Program-made: the position numbers and the translations under genes
Assembly (NCBI GenBank): GCA_002731985.1
Contig: PCCT01000044.1
Coordinates: forward strand, 4,328-16,130
DNA from: Nitrospinota bacterium
Lineage (GTDB): Bacteria; Nitrospinota; Nitrospinia; Nitrospinales; VA-1
Length of the DNA stretch: 11,803 nucleotides
Reading direction: 5' to 3'
Notes under the pieces: model-generated
What the model was told of the DNA's origin: nothing
Seen by the model: only the letters and a program-made list of their open reading frames with translations
Database searches by the model: none
Shown here: piece after piece, positions 1 through 6,899 of the stretch
Numbering within the stretch: position 1 is the first letter of the stretch
Layout of the letters: the number at the start of each line of letters is the position of its first letter

Positions 1-101
1 TTATTTTTCAATCTCATACAGCCCATCACAGCAAACTGAATTTTTAATATGGGTGTACCTTGTGGTAAGATTAATTATCTGGTTAAGAAAAATTTCCCTA
101 A
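1..101. other. Upstream spacer of the phosphohexomutase gene
   Basis: This AT-rich stretch has no gene. An in-frame TAA at 99-101 directly precedes the first possible start codon of the next gene. No clear Shine-Dalgarno sequence is visible. A weak promoter-like pair (TTGTGG at 60-65, TTAAGA at 83-88, 17 bases apart) is possible but matches the consensus poorly. The motif at 68-84 recurs before the following gene and is listed separately. Confidence 0.4.
68..84 (+). repeat. 17-base motif, copy 1 (upstream of phosphohexomutase)
   Basis: The sequence AGATTAATTATCTGGTT occurs here and again at 2334-2350 with one mismatch (T to G at the eleventh base). Each copy is followed a few bases later by GAAAAAT. 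Each lies upstream of a + strand gene, about 18 bases before the first and about 130 bases before the second. It could be a shared regulatory site or a chance or duplicated AT-rich segment. The sequence alone does not decide. Confidence 0.4.
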
Positions 102-2297
102 TTGTCCGACCTAGCCCATGGTTTATCACTGTTGACCCCTAAACAAATATCAAAGTCTCCTACAAAAAAAACTGATACCGCCAGCGAATTCCGCATACAG
201 GGGACGGATGGAATCCGCTGTGAAGTGAAAGCGTCTTATTCTTCGGAGGTCACGGGTTTGACCCCGCAGGAAGCGTTCCTGAAACTTGGGTTTATCACCG
301 AAGAATTCATGGAGCTATACGCCTATGCTCACGTCAAGCGACTCCTGCATGAAGGAAAGGCTAAAGCCGGAGATGATGTTGTGGTCGGGTGGGACCCTAG
401 AGATCCGCGAGGGAATTTTACCTCTGCCGTTGTCAGCGGAATCTGCAAAGCGGGCGCAAATGCCCTTATCCTGGGAGTGGTCCCCACTCCATTGGTTCCA
501 ATGTACATGCTGTATAAAAAAGCCTATAGCGGATTTATGGTAACGGCATCTCACAACCCAAAAGACCAGAACGGAATTAAAATTTTCTCCTCTTTCAGAG
601 GCCTCAAACTGCTACCCGAAAATGACCTAACTCTGACATGTGACGTCCTTGACATCGACTTTTCAACCCTTGGCAAACTCTCCATCAAGGGAAAACGAAT
701 CGACTCGCGCAGGGAAGCCCTGAAAATATTTCACCAATTTTCTCTGGCACCGGAAAACACGTGGATTTCACCAGAACGGGCCAACCACATATTCAAAGAT
801 ATCACTCTGGTGGTCGATGCGGCCAACGGGTCGCTATCAGGAATCGCGGCAGAAACATTTCGCCAGGCCGGGTTCGGAAAAGTAATCGAAGTGAATGCCA
901 AACTCAACGGCGACGTTAACCTTAAAAGCGGCGTGGCCGACCTGGAAGGAAAAACTCTCATAACAGCTGATATGACTCAAAAGAACACTGGGATATTTTC
1001 AGAGCATTTGGCCATCACAAAGTTATTTGAACTTGGTCGTAAAAACCGAATCACCGTTACCGAAGGAAAGAAAAAAGTTTGTGGCGCGGTCTTTGACGCT
1101 GATGGCGACCGATTCTACAGGCTGGAGTATGATGCGTCCAAAGATGCCATCATTGTCCTTAGCGGAGACGAAACCGCCTTCCTCCAAGCCAGCTATCTCA
1201 TGGCCACCGACCCCAAACGATATAAAGGGAAAAGGTATATCAACACAGTTGAAAGTGACCTTAGCACAGCGGTCGCTGTAGAAAAACTGGGGTTTCGTCC
1301 CGTCCTCACCTCAGTGGGAGACAAGTGGATTCTGCTGAAAATTGCCACTCTCATGGCGGAAGATCGAATTCGCGAAATAAAAAAATCCAGCGGCAGCAAA
1401 CCCCCGTCTGCCAAGCTTCTGAAAAAATGGAAAGGCATGCTTGAAAACAACTATCTCGATGTCACGAAGTTTCACGAACTGGAAGCGAAACTGGATTTTT
1501 TCGCCAAAAATAACAAAGCAAAGAAAAATATTGCATCCTCCAACGAAAATAACTATTTTTCTTTTGCTATTGGCAGTGAAGAAACAGGACACAATATCAC
1601 CAACGGCTCCCTCACCCTGGAAGATGGTTGTCGAATTTCCGTTTTATTAGGCAACGGACTCAAGAGCGCGATCAACACATTTGTCGCCACCCAACTTTTG
1701 CTGGAATCAAAACCCGTGCGGACTTATTTCTCCACCTTGGCCAATCCATTCCCGTCCGGGTTCAAGCAAACTCTCTACGCTTACTACGTCAAAAAAGATC
1801 TTTTCAAAAAAAATTCACTTATTTGGAACCGTCTTAAACAATCTGTCCACGAGGAAGCGCAAAGCAAAGGGTTCAATCTACGCATCACCAATTTCCCAGA
1901 AGAACCAGACATGTTATATATTTCGCTCACATCAAAAGATGGTGGGCGTGGAGCTGTTTTCGTCCGCAACTCTGGAACTGAAAATAAAATAGGCGTAAAC
2001 CTGCGTGGGTCGAAGAAAGACGCTGCGAAATTGAAATCGATAGGTCAACAAGTAGTTAAAACTCTGTTATCCTCTATGAAGGACCCTGAAAATCCTTTTT
2101 ACAAGCTGGAACAGGACATTCTCACTCAGCTAAAAGGAGGACCGATGCAGGCCGCGAAGCTAAAACTGAAAAAAGCTACCGGCGGAAGAGTTCTGTCTGA
2201 GATGACAAAGCAGAAACTGATCGGACTGACCACAAAAGGCTATGCCCTGACTCCACTCGGTAAATGGCATCGCTCTGAGCAAAACCGAAATCGTTGA
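102..2297 (+). CDS. Alpha-D-phosphohexomutase (phosphomannomutase/phosphoglucomutase-like), extended form
   Basis: This cytoplasmic enzyme should interconvert hexose-1- and hexose-6-phosphates. Family motifs appear in order: GTDGIR near residues 34-39; the catalytic phosphoserine loop TASHNP with Ser150; the metal-binding DADGDR at 332-337; the sugar-binding loop SEETGH at 492-497; and the phosphate-binding RNSGTEN at 622-628. At 731 residues it is much longer than usual (about 450-550). One lysine-rich insertion lies around 418-485, between the VGDKW segment and the sugar-binding loop. A C-terminal extension runs from about 665 to 731, and its last 40 residues look faintly like a winged helix. 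The TTG at 102 is the earliest possible start because a TAA precedes it. There is no in-frame ATG before the conserved GTDGIR, and a TTG at 132 is the alternative. The substrate (glucose, mannose or glucosamine phosphate) cannot be read from the motifs. The following beta-helix gene hints at sugar-nucleotide synthesis. Confidence 0.9.
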   Translation: MSDLAHGLSLLTPKQISKSPTKKTDTASEFRIQGTDGIRCEVKASYSSEVTGLTPQEAFLKLGFITEEFMELYAYAHVKRLLHEGKAKAGDDVVVGWDPRDPRGNFTSAVVSGICKAGANALILGVVPTPLVPMYMLYKKAYSGFMVTASHNPKDQNGIKIFSSFRGLKLLPENDLTLTCDVLDIDFSTLGKLSIKGKRIDSRREALKIFHQFSLAPENTWISPERANHIFKDITLVVDAANGSLSGIAAETFRQAGFGKVIEVNAKLNGDVNLKSGVADLEGKTLITADMTQKNTGIFSEHLAITKLFELGRKNRITVTEGKKKVCGAVFDADGDRFYRLEYDASKDAIIVLSGDETAFLQASYLMATDPKRYKGKRYINTVESDLSTAVAVEKLGFRPVLTSVGDKWILLKIATLMAEDRIREIKKSSGSKPPSAKLLKKWKGMLENNYLDVTKFHELEAKLDFFAKNNKAKKNIASSNENNYFSFAIGSEETGHNITNGSLTLEDGCRISVLLGNGLKSAINTFVATQLLLESKPVRTYFSTLANPFPSGFKQTLYAYYVKKDLFKKNSLIWNRLKQSVHEEAQSKGFNLRITNFPEEPDMLYISLTSKDGGRGAVFVRNSGTENKIGVNLRGSKKDAAKLKSIGQQVVKTLLSSMKDPENPFYKLEQDILTQLKGGPMQAAKLKLKKATGGRVLSEMTKQKLIGLTTKGYALTPLGKWHRSEQNRNR

Positions 2298-2333
2298 CGT
2301 GTTCATTTTTTAATTTAGATTAAACAGGCATCG

Positions 2334-2350
2334 AGATTAATTAGCTGGTT
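2334..2350 (+). repeat. 17-base motif, copy 2 (upstream of beta-helix gene)
   Basis: AGATTAATTAGCTGGTT matches the copy at 68-84 at 16 of 17 positions, and GAAAAAT again follows shortly after. It lies in the spacer before the beta-helix gene. Its function is unknown. Confidence 0.4.
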
Positions 2351-2393
2351 GCTGAAAAATCGTTTTGAAGAAATTTTTCACGGGTGTCGTGCT

Positions 2394-2460
2394 GAGCCTG
2401 TCGAAACACATACATTATTAGAAGGAATTGTCGCCCTTCGACAGGCTCTTGGCGACAATT
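2394..2460. repeat. Nested inverted repeats, REP-like palindromic element
   Basis: GAGCCTGTCGAA at 2394-2405 is the exact reverse complement of TTCGACAGGCTC at 2437-2448 (12 of 12). Overlapping it, AATTGTCGCC at 2426-2435 is the exact reverse complement of GGCGACAATT at 2451-2460 (10 of 10), with the TTCGACAGGCTC arm in its loop. The two pairings cannot form together, so the transcript would have two alternative folds. The core TTCGACAGGCTC resembles short palindromic repeats I recall as common between genes in many environmental bacteria. A dispersed repeat is therefore more likely than a gene-specific switch. Confidence 0.7.
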
Positions 2461-2481
2461 AATTTCCGTTAGCTCAACAAC

Positions 2482-3273
2482 ATGAGTTTTTTTACAGATA
2501 TCTATTTCCCGCAACTGAACCATTTTTCCCACAGTGATATTTTTCAAAATATCGAACAAGTGTGGGATCCGCTCAAAAACCTTGAAGACCTTGTCCACAC
2601 TGCGCTAAGCAAGGATGAGACGGGTGATTCTCTGGAAGATTTACCCGGCCTTAGGGTGGACTCCAGTCCTTCAGTGCAGGGCATTGTTGTGGAGCGATGG
2701 ATAAAGCTGAAAAATCCCATCGTATCCAAAACTCTAGGCATCCGAATTGGTCGTGGAACGACTCTGGAGCCTACGGCCATCATCAAGGGTCCGGCAATCA
2801 TCGGTGAAAACAACGATATCCGCCAGGGGTCCTACATGAGAGGCAATATCATAGTGGGCGACCGTTGTGTGATAGGTCACTGCACGGAAATTAAAAACTC
2901 CATACTGATGAACCATGTGGAGGCAGGTCATTTCAATTACGTTGGTGATAGCATACTAGGCAGCTACGTCAATATGGGAGCGGGATCGCGCCTGGCCAAC
3001 GTGCAATTCCGCAGTCTTCAGGAAAAGATGGAAGACTTCATTAATGATATTGAGATTCCAATGGAAAGCGGCCCGATTCCAACCCGGCTTTTTAAGTTCG
3101 GCGCAATCGTAGGCGATAATGTAGAGATTGGCTGTAACGCAGTGGTGTGCCCGGGCGCCCTGATCGGAAAAAACAACTGGATCTTCCCAAACTGCACTGT
3201 ACCCAAGGGCTTTCATCCGCCAGACCACTTCTTATCTCCGGCGGATCACAAGCTCAGGTCACAACCAAAGTAG
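2482..3273 (+). CDS. Left-handed beta-helix (hexapeptide-repeat) protein, GlmU C-terminal-like transferase
   Basis: Residues about 85-245 are hexapeptide repeats of the left-handed beta-helix type, for example IGENND, VGDRCVIGHC, VGDNVEIGCNAVV and CPGALIGKNN. The segment HFNYVGDSILGSYVNMGAGS (residues 150-169) closely resembles the acetyltransferase active-site stretch of GlmU, which has a conserved His, GDS and Asn. The pyrophosphorylase Rossmann domain of full GlmU is absent, and the first 80 residues are a different, partly helical region with no motif I know. The insertion around 176-200 (FRSLQEKMEDFI) interrupts the helix turns as a loop. The protein is probably a trimeric soluble acyltransferase or sugar-nucleotide-related enzyme. 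Its place after the phosphohexomutase gene supports a role in activated-sugar synthesis, but the substrate is unknown. The ATG at 2482 is preceded by no clear ribosome binding site. Confidence 0.8.
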   Translation: MSFFTDIYFPQLNHFSHSDIFQNIEQVWDPLKNLEDLVHTALSKDETGDSLEDLPGLRVDSSPSVQGIVVERWIKLKNPIVSKTLGIRIGRGTTLEPTAIIKGPAIIGENNDIRQGSYMRGNIIVGDRCVIGHCTEIKNSILMNHVEAGHFNYVGDSILGSYVNMGAGSRLANVQFRSLQEKMEDFINDIEIPMESGPIPTRLFKFGAIVGDNVEIGCNAVVCPGALIGKNNWIFPNCTVPKGFHPPDHFLSPADHKLRSQPK

Positions 3274-3282
3274 CGGAACCTT

Positions 3283-3329
3283 AAAAACATTGCTTTACCG
3301 TGGTGAGCTGATTAAAAAAACATTGCTTT
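3283..3329 (+). repeat. 14-base direct repeat pair ahead of the tRNA-Leu promoter
   Basis: AAAAACATTGCTTT occurs at 3283-3296 and again at 3316-3329, a period of 33 bases or about three helical turns. The copies lie 22-68 bases upstream of the predicted -35 box. Their position would suit an activator or repressor site or an UP-like element. No known operator is recognised. Confidence 0.55.
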
Positions 3330-3350
3330 CCCTTATCCACTCCCTCAAAA

Positions 3351-3379
3351 TTGACTAATTATTTATTTGTTGCTAACAG
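3351..3379 (+). promoter_or_regulatory. Putative sigma70 promoter of tRNA-Leu and tig
   Basis: TTGACT at 3351-3356 (five of six consensus bases) is followed after 17 bases by TAACAG at 3374-3379, a weak -10 box. Transcription would begin near 3386, some 14 bases before the mature tRNA 5' end, which is a typical leader for a tRNA gene. No terminator lies between the tRNA and tig, so this promoter probably also serves the downstream genes. Confidence 0.5.
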
Positions 3380-3399
3380 GTTTTATTAAAACAGAATTT

Positions 3400-3481
3400 G
3401 CGGATGTGGCGGAACTGGCAGACGCGCATGATTTAGGATCATGTGGGGCAACCCGTGGAGGTTCAAGTCCTCTCATCCGCA
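3400..3481 (+). tRNA. tRNA-Leu (anticodon UAG)
   Basis: The acceptor arms GCGGATG and CATCCGC pair fully, with A3481 as discriminator base. The anticodon stem CATGA/TCATG encloses a seven-base loop whose anticodon TAG is at 3434-3436. The long variable arm has a GGG/CCC stem, as expected for a class II leucine tRNA. The T arm contains TTCAAGT. CCA is not encoded. The product reads CUA and probably other CUN codons. It ends 28 bases before the tig start with no terminator between, so the tRNA is likely processed from a tRNA-tig transcript. Confidence 0.95.
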
Positions 3482-3509
3482 TTAATAATCTTTACATAGT
3501 TAAGAGACC

Positions 3510-4850
3510 ATGACCGTTGAAATAGAAGACATTGATTCCTGCAAAAAGAAAATCAAGTTTGATATCGCATTCAAGGATTATCAAGCCCATGTTCAAAGTT
3601 CTTACCGCAACCTCGCGCGACAGGCAAAAATCCCTGGATTCCGACCCGGTAAAGCCCCGATGGCAATGCTGGAAAAACGCTTTGGTCCTGAGGTAAAAAA
3701 GGAAGTAATGACCCAACTCATCAGCGAACGGCTCGCCGAAGTGGTCGCGGAAAAAGGATTTCGCTCGGTGAGTCCGCCGAAGCTATTGGAAGTTGAAGCC
3801 GAAGAAGGAACCGACATCAAAGTTTCCGCTTCGGTGGAAATCGTTCCTGAATTTGAAATCGCCGACTACTCAAAGATGGAGCTTCCTCTCCAAATTCAGC
3901 GGGTCACCGGTGACGATGTGGACCAGGTCATCAACTACCACCGTGAAAGTCAGGCCACCAAGGTGCAGGTGACAGACCGACCTGTGAAGGATAAAGATTT
4001 CATAAAGCTGGATTTCAAAGGCACACTTAATGGAGAACCCTTTGAAGGCGGGGAAGGCAAGGACCATATAGTCCAGATCGGCTCGGAATACCTGTTGAAG
4101 GATATGGGTGATCAACTCATCGGCATGTCTGCGGGGGAAAAAAAAGATATCCCCGTCAATATTCCGGAAAATTACAACGCCAACAAATCCATCGCTGGCA
4201 AAGAGGTTAATTTCCACGTCTCAGTAAAAGGGATTCAAGAGAATCAACTCCCCGAACTCAGCGATGACTTTGCTAAAAACGTCGAACCGAAAAACAAGTT
4301 CGAAAGCATGGACGACATGAAGCTGAAAACCAAGGCTGAACTTGAAGAACACTCTCGAGGAGACGCCAAGCGGGAAGCCAAAAAACTGATCCCTAAAAAA
4401 ATTATTGAAATGAATCCTATAGAAATCCCTGAAGGCCTCGTTGAAGAACAAATCAGGCATATGGTGATCCAGGCTTTAAAAAAGGAACAACAAGAAAAGG
4501 GTCTGACAGAAGCTATCAACGAAGAAGAAGTACATATAACGGATTCACAAAGCAAAGAACATCGGCAAAATGCTATGGAACTCCTACAACAGGAGCTCTT
4601 GCTCGATAAACTGGCCACCAACCTCAATATTCAAGTTGATGAGAACGAACTCAATGCGGAAGTCAACAACCTGGTGCGGATGATGGGGGGAACAGATCCG
4701 AATAAAATGAAAAAGGAATGGGCTAAAAGCGGCGTCCTCACGCGACTGCAAACCCGAATCAAACGGGACAAGACCTTGGATGCCGTGATGGAGAAAGTCC
4801 AGATCAAGGAAGAAATGGTTGACAGCAAAGCCAAGATTGATGATAATTAG
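3510..4850 (+). CDS. tig: Trigger factor, ribosome-associated chaperone
   Basis: Trigger factor binds the ribosome near the exit tunnel and shields nascent chains. The N-terminal domain carries the ribosome-docking signature GFRPGKAP at residues 43-50. A FKBP-like peptidyl-prolyl isomerase domain spans about 158-245, with PFEGG near 177-181 and PENY near 219-222. The helical C-terminal chaperone arms cover about 250-446. The length of 446 is close to the usual 430-450. One oddity is the isomerase segment normally reading IPGFE, which here reads LKDMG (196-200). The aromatic residue expected there is replaced by Met199, so isomerase activity may be weakened while chaperone function remains. 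The ATG at 3510 follows AAGAGA, a modest ribosome binding site. It heads the tig-clpP-clpX-lon cluster, a widely conserved order. Confidence 0.96.
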   Translation: MTVEIEDIDSCKKKIKFDIAFKDYQAHVQSSYRNLARQAKIPGFRPGKAPMAMLEKRFGPEVKKEVMTQLISERLAEVVAEKGFRSVSPPKLLEVEAEEGTDIKVSASVEIVPEFEIADYSKMELPLQIQRVTGDDVDQVINYHRESQATKVQVTDRPVKDKDFIKLDFKGTLNGEPFEGGEGKDHIVQIGSEYLLKDMGDQLIGMSAGEKKDIPVNIPENYNANKSIAGKEVNFHVSVKGIQENQLPELSDDFAKNVEPKNKFESMDDMKLKTKAELEEHSRGDAKREAKKLIPKKIIEMNPIEIPEGLVEEQIRHMVIQALKKEQQEKGLTEAINEEEVHITDSQSKEHRQNAMELLQQELLLDKLATNLNIQVDENELNAEVNNLVRMMGGTDPNKMKKEWAKSGVLTRLQTRIKRDKTLDAVMEKVQIKEEMVDSKAKIDDN

Positions 4851-4966
4851 GAAACAACATGTATATCTATCTAATTTTTAAAGGCTTATTGTGTTCGCGT
4901 TGAAGCGTTTCACGCCTCAAACGTACATGTATCGGCCTTATCCTTTTTAACCATGAGAAGAGATCT
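4851..4966 (+). promoter_or_regulatory. tig-clpP spacer with imperfect hairpin
   Basis: This is the longest gap in the proteostasis cluster. ACATGTAT occurs twice (4857-4864 and 4925-4932). Between the copies, 4898-4908 and 4912-4923 form an imperfect stem around a three-base TTC loop, with one bulge and one mismatch. No T run follows directly, so it is not a standard terminator. No CIRCE element (TTAGCACTC-N9-GAGTGCTAA) is present, and no convincing sigma32 promoter was found. A promoter for clpP may lie here, but none matches well. Confidence 0.35.
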
Positions 4967-5590
4967 ATGACGCAAATTCACAATCAATTGGTTCCAATTG
5001 TCGTTGAACAAACCAGTCGCGGAGAGCGGTCTTACGATATTTATTCACGTTTGCTTAAGGATCGAATCATCTTCCTCGGCACAGCGGTAGACGATCACAT
5101 GGCCAACGTGATTATCGCGCAGATGCTGTTTTTAGAGTCGGACGAACCCGATCAGGATATCTACCTTTATATCAATAGTCCAGGCGGACAGGTCAGTTCC
5201 GGCATGGCCATTTACGATACAATGCAATATATTAAACCTGATGTGCAGACTATCTGCATCGGGCAGGCGGCCAGCATGGGTGCCCTGCTTCTGGCGGCGG
5301 GAGCCAAGGGTAAACGCCATTCTCTCCCGCATGCACGAATCATGATTCACCAGCCGAGCGGCGGATTTCAAGGGCAACACACGGATATCGAAATCCAGGC
5401 AAAAGAAATTTCGCGGATTCGCGAAATTCTTGACGGGATAATGGCGCAACATTCCGGGCAAGACCCGACGAAGGTTCGGACGGACACTGAGCGTGACAAC
5501 TACATGACCGGTCAGGAAGCTCTGGATTATGGATTGATTGATAAGCTGATCACTAAACGTGAAGAAGCAGAAGGTAAAGATAAAAAGTAG
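4967..5590 (+). CDS. clpP: ATP-dependent Clp protease proteolytic subunit
   Basis: ClpP forms the tetradecameric serine protease chamber that degrades substrates fed by ClpX. The catalytic triad is Ser103 (in [11 protein letters not shown]), His128 (in ARIMIHQP) and Asp177 (in TERDNYMT). The spacing of 25 and 49 residues equals that of the E. coli enzyme. The oxyanion-region motif SPGGQVSSG (71-79) is intact. The length of 207 is standard, and the N-terminus suggests a short propeptide of the usual type. A purine-rich GAGAAGAGA before the ATG at 4967 serves as ribosome binding site. An earlier ATG at 4953 is out of frame. clpX follows after 58 bases, consistent with one ClpXP transcription unit. 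Confidence 0.97.
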   Translation: MTQIHNQLVPIVVEQTSRGERSYDIYSRLLKDRIIFLGTAVDDHMANVIIAQMLFLESDEPDQDIYLYINSPGGQVSSGMAIYDTMQYIKPDVQTICIGQAASMGALLLAAGAKGKRHSLPHARIMIHQPSGGFQGQHTDIEIQAKEISRIREILDGIMAQHSGQDPTKVRTDTERDNYMTGQEALDYGLIDKLITKREEAEGKDKK

Positions 5591-5603
5591 TAAATTTTGA
5601 ATG

Positions 5604-5624
5604 GGAGTGTAAGCCTCCTTTTTT
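5604..5624 (+). terminator. Weak attenuator-like hairpin between clpP and clpX
   Basis: GGAG at 5604-5607 pairs with CTCC at 5615-5618 around a seven-base loop, and six T residues follow (5619-5624). The stem is only four or five base pairs, so termination would be partial at best. It might lower clpX relative to clpP expression, or be chance. Confidence 0.25.
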
Positions 5625-5638
5625 CCTAACTTTCCATC

Positions 5639-5643
5639 GAGGA
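5639..5643 (+). promoter_or_regulatory. Ribosome binding site of clpX
   Basis: GAGGA ends five bases before the ATG at 5649. It is the clearest Shine-Dalgarno sequence in the window and fixes the clpX start. Confidence 0.7.
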
Positions 5644-5648
5644 ACTCC

Positions 5649-6899
5649 ATGGGTAAAAAAAATTCAGCGAGCAACGGCAACTACAGATGCTCTTTCTGCG
5701 GTAAGAGCCAGGAAGAGGTCAAAAAGCTGATCGCCGGTCCAACTGTGTTCATCTGCGATGAATGTATCGAACTGTGCAATGAGATCATGGTGGAAGAGTG
5801 GGCGCAGGAAAAAACAGAGGACTTTCAACACCTGCTCAAGCCTAAAGATATTTTTCAACACCTCGACCATTACATTGTCGGACAAAGCCGTTGCAAACGA
5901 ATTCTCTCGGTAGCTGTTCACAACCACTTCAAAAGAGTGGATTCTAATGTGGAAATGGAAGAAGTTGAACTGCAGAAAAGTAATGTCCTGCTCATTGGCC
6001 CTACAGGCTCTGGAAAAACCCTGATGGCCCAGACATTGGCGAGAATCCTAGACGTGCCTTTCACCATTGTTGATGCTACAACGCTGACCGAAGCAGGTTA
6101 CGTTGGTGAGGATGTAGAAAACATCATCCTGAAACTCCTGCAGGCTGCCGACTATGATGTAGAAAAAGCAGAGCGCGGAATCATCTATATTGATGAGGTC
6201 GATAAAATATCCCGCAAAACAGAGAACCCATCTATCACACGTGATGTTTCAGGGGAAGGTGTGCAACAGGCTTTACTGAAAATCATAGAAGGCACCACCG
6301 CCAGCGTTCCCCCACAAGGAGGACGCAAGCACCCGCATCAGGAATTTCTGCAAGTCAACACGACGAATATTTTGTTCATCTGCGGCGGCGCGTTCGTCGG
6401 ACTCGACAGCATCATCCGCAGTCGTATAGGGAAAAAGACTCTCGGATTCGGACAGGAACCGGTTTCTAAAAACAAGGTTGATATTGAAGCCGCCTTCCAG
6501 AAAGTGCAACCTGAAGATCTTCTGAAATACGGACTCATTCCCGAGTTTGTAGGTCGGTTCTCGGTTGTCTCGACACTGAATGAACTCGATGTGGATGCGC
6601 TGATGAAAGTGCTTTCCGAACCGAAAAATGCTCTGACCAAGCAGTACCAGAAACTCTTCGAGTTTGAAAATGTCAAACTCAAGTTCACCGACGGCGCTAT
6701 TCGAGCGATCGCGGAAAAAGCGATCAACCAAAAGACAGGCGCTCGCGGCTTGCGCTCGGTACTTGAGGAACATATGCTCGATATCATGTTCGATCTGCCT
6801 TCCCGAGAAGATATCGAGGAAGTTGTGGTCAACGAAGAAGTCATTATAAACAGCGAAGAACCGCTAATCGTTTACCACAAACAAAAGCAGGCAAGTTAA
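5649..6899 (+). CDS. clpX: ATP-dependent Clp protease ATP-binding subunit ClpX
   Basis: ClpX is the hexameric AAA+ unfoldase that recognises substrates and feeds ClpP. The N-terminal zinc-binding domain has four cysteines (C14, C17, C36, C39). The AAA+ core shows Walker A GPTGSGKT (117-124), the pore loop GYVG (150-153), Walker B IIYIDE (178-183), the RKH substrate loop (226-228), the arginine-finger region PEFVGRF (298-304) and sensor 2 GARGLR (364-369). The ClpP-contacting loop reads LGFG (265-268), the Leu variant of the common IGF tripeptide and a known natural variation. The length of 416 is normal. The gene ends with TAA at 6897-6899 and lon begins at the next base, implying translational coupling. 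Confidence 0.98.
   Translation: MGKKNSASNGNYRCSFCGKSQEEVKKLIAGPTVFICDECIELCNEIMVEEWAQEKTEDFQHLLKPKDIFQHLDHYIVGQSRCKRILSVAVHNHFKRVDSNVEMEEVELQKSNVLLIGPTGSGKTLMAQTLARILDVPFTIVDATTLTEAGYVGEDVENIILKLLQAADYDVEKAERGIIYIDEVDKISRKTENPSITRDVSGEGVQQALLKIIEGTTASVPPQGGRKHPHQEFLQVNTTNILFICGGAFVGLDSIIRSRIGKKTLGFGQEPVSKNKVDIEAAFQKVQPEDLLKYGLIPEFVGRFSVVSTLNELDVDALMKVLSEPKNALTKQYQKLFEFENVKLKFTDGAIRAIAEKAINQKTGARGLRSVLEEHMLDIMFDLPSREDIEEVVVNEEVIINSEEPLIVYHKQKQAS

Larger units (their letters stand above)
2298..2481. other. Spacer between phosphohexomutase and beta-helix gene
   Basis: No gene is visible. The left half is AT-rich and contains the second copy of the 17-base motif. The right half contains nested inverted repeats at 2394-2460. 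No ribosome binding site is obvious before the ATG at 2482, and no hairpin followed by a T run marks the end of the upstream gene. Confidence 0.5.

Noticed and set aside
3870..4217. Minus-strand 115-residue frame inside tig
   Set aside because: It is a shadow of trigger factor, which has clear domain motifs on the other strand.
4851..4966. Heat-shock control (CIRCE or sigma32 promoter) before clpP
   Set aside because: No CIRCE repeat is present, and TTGAAG at 4900-4905 lacks a matching -10 element of the CCCCAT type.
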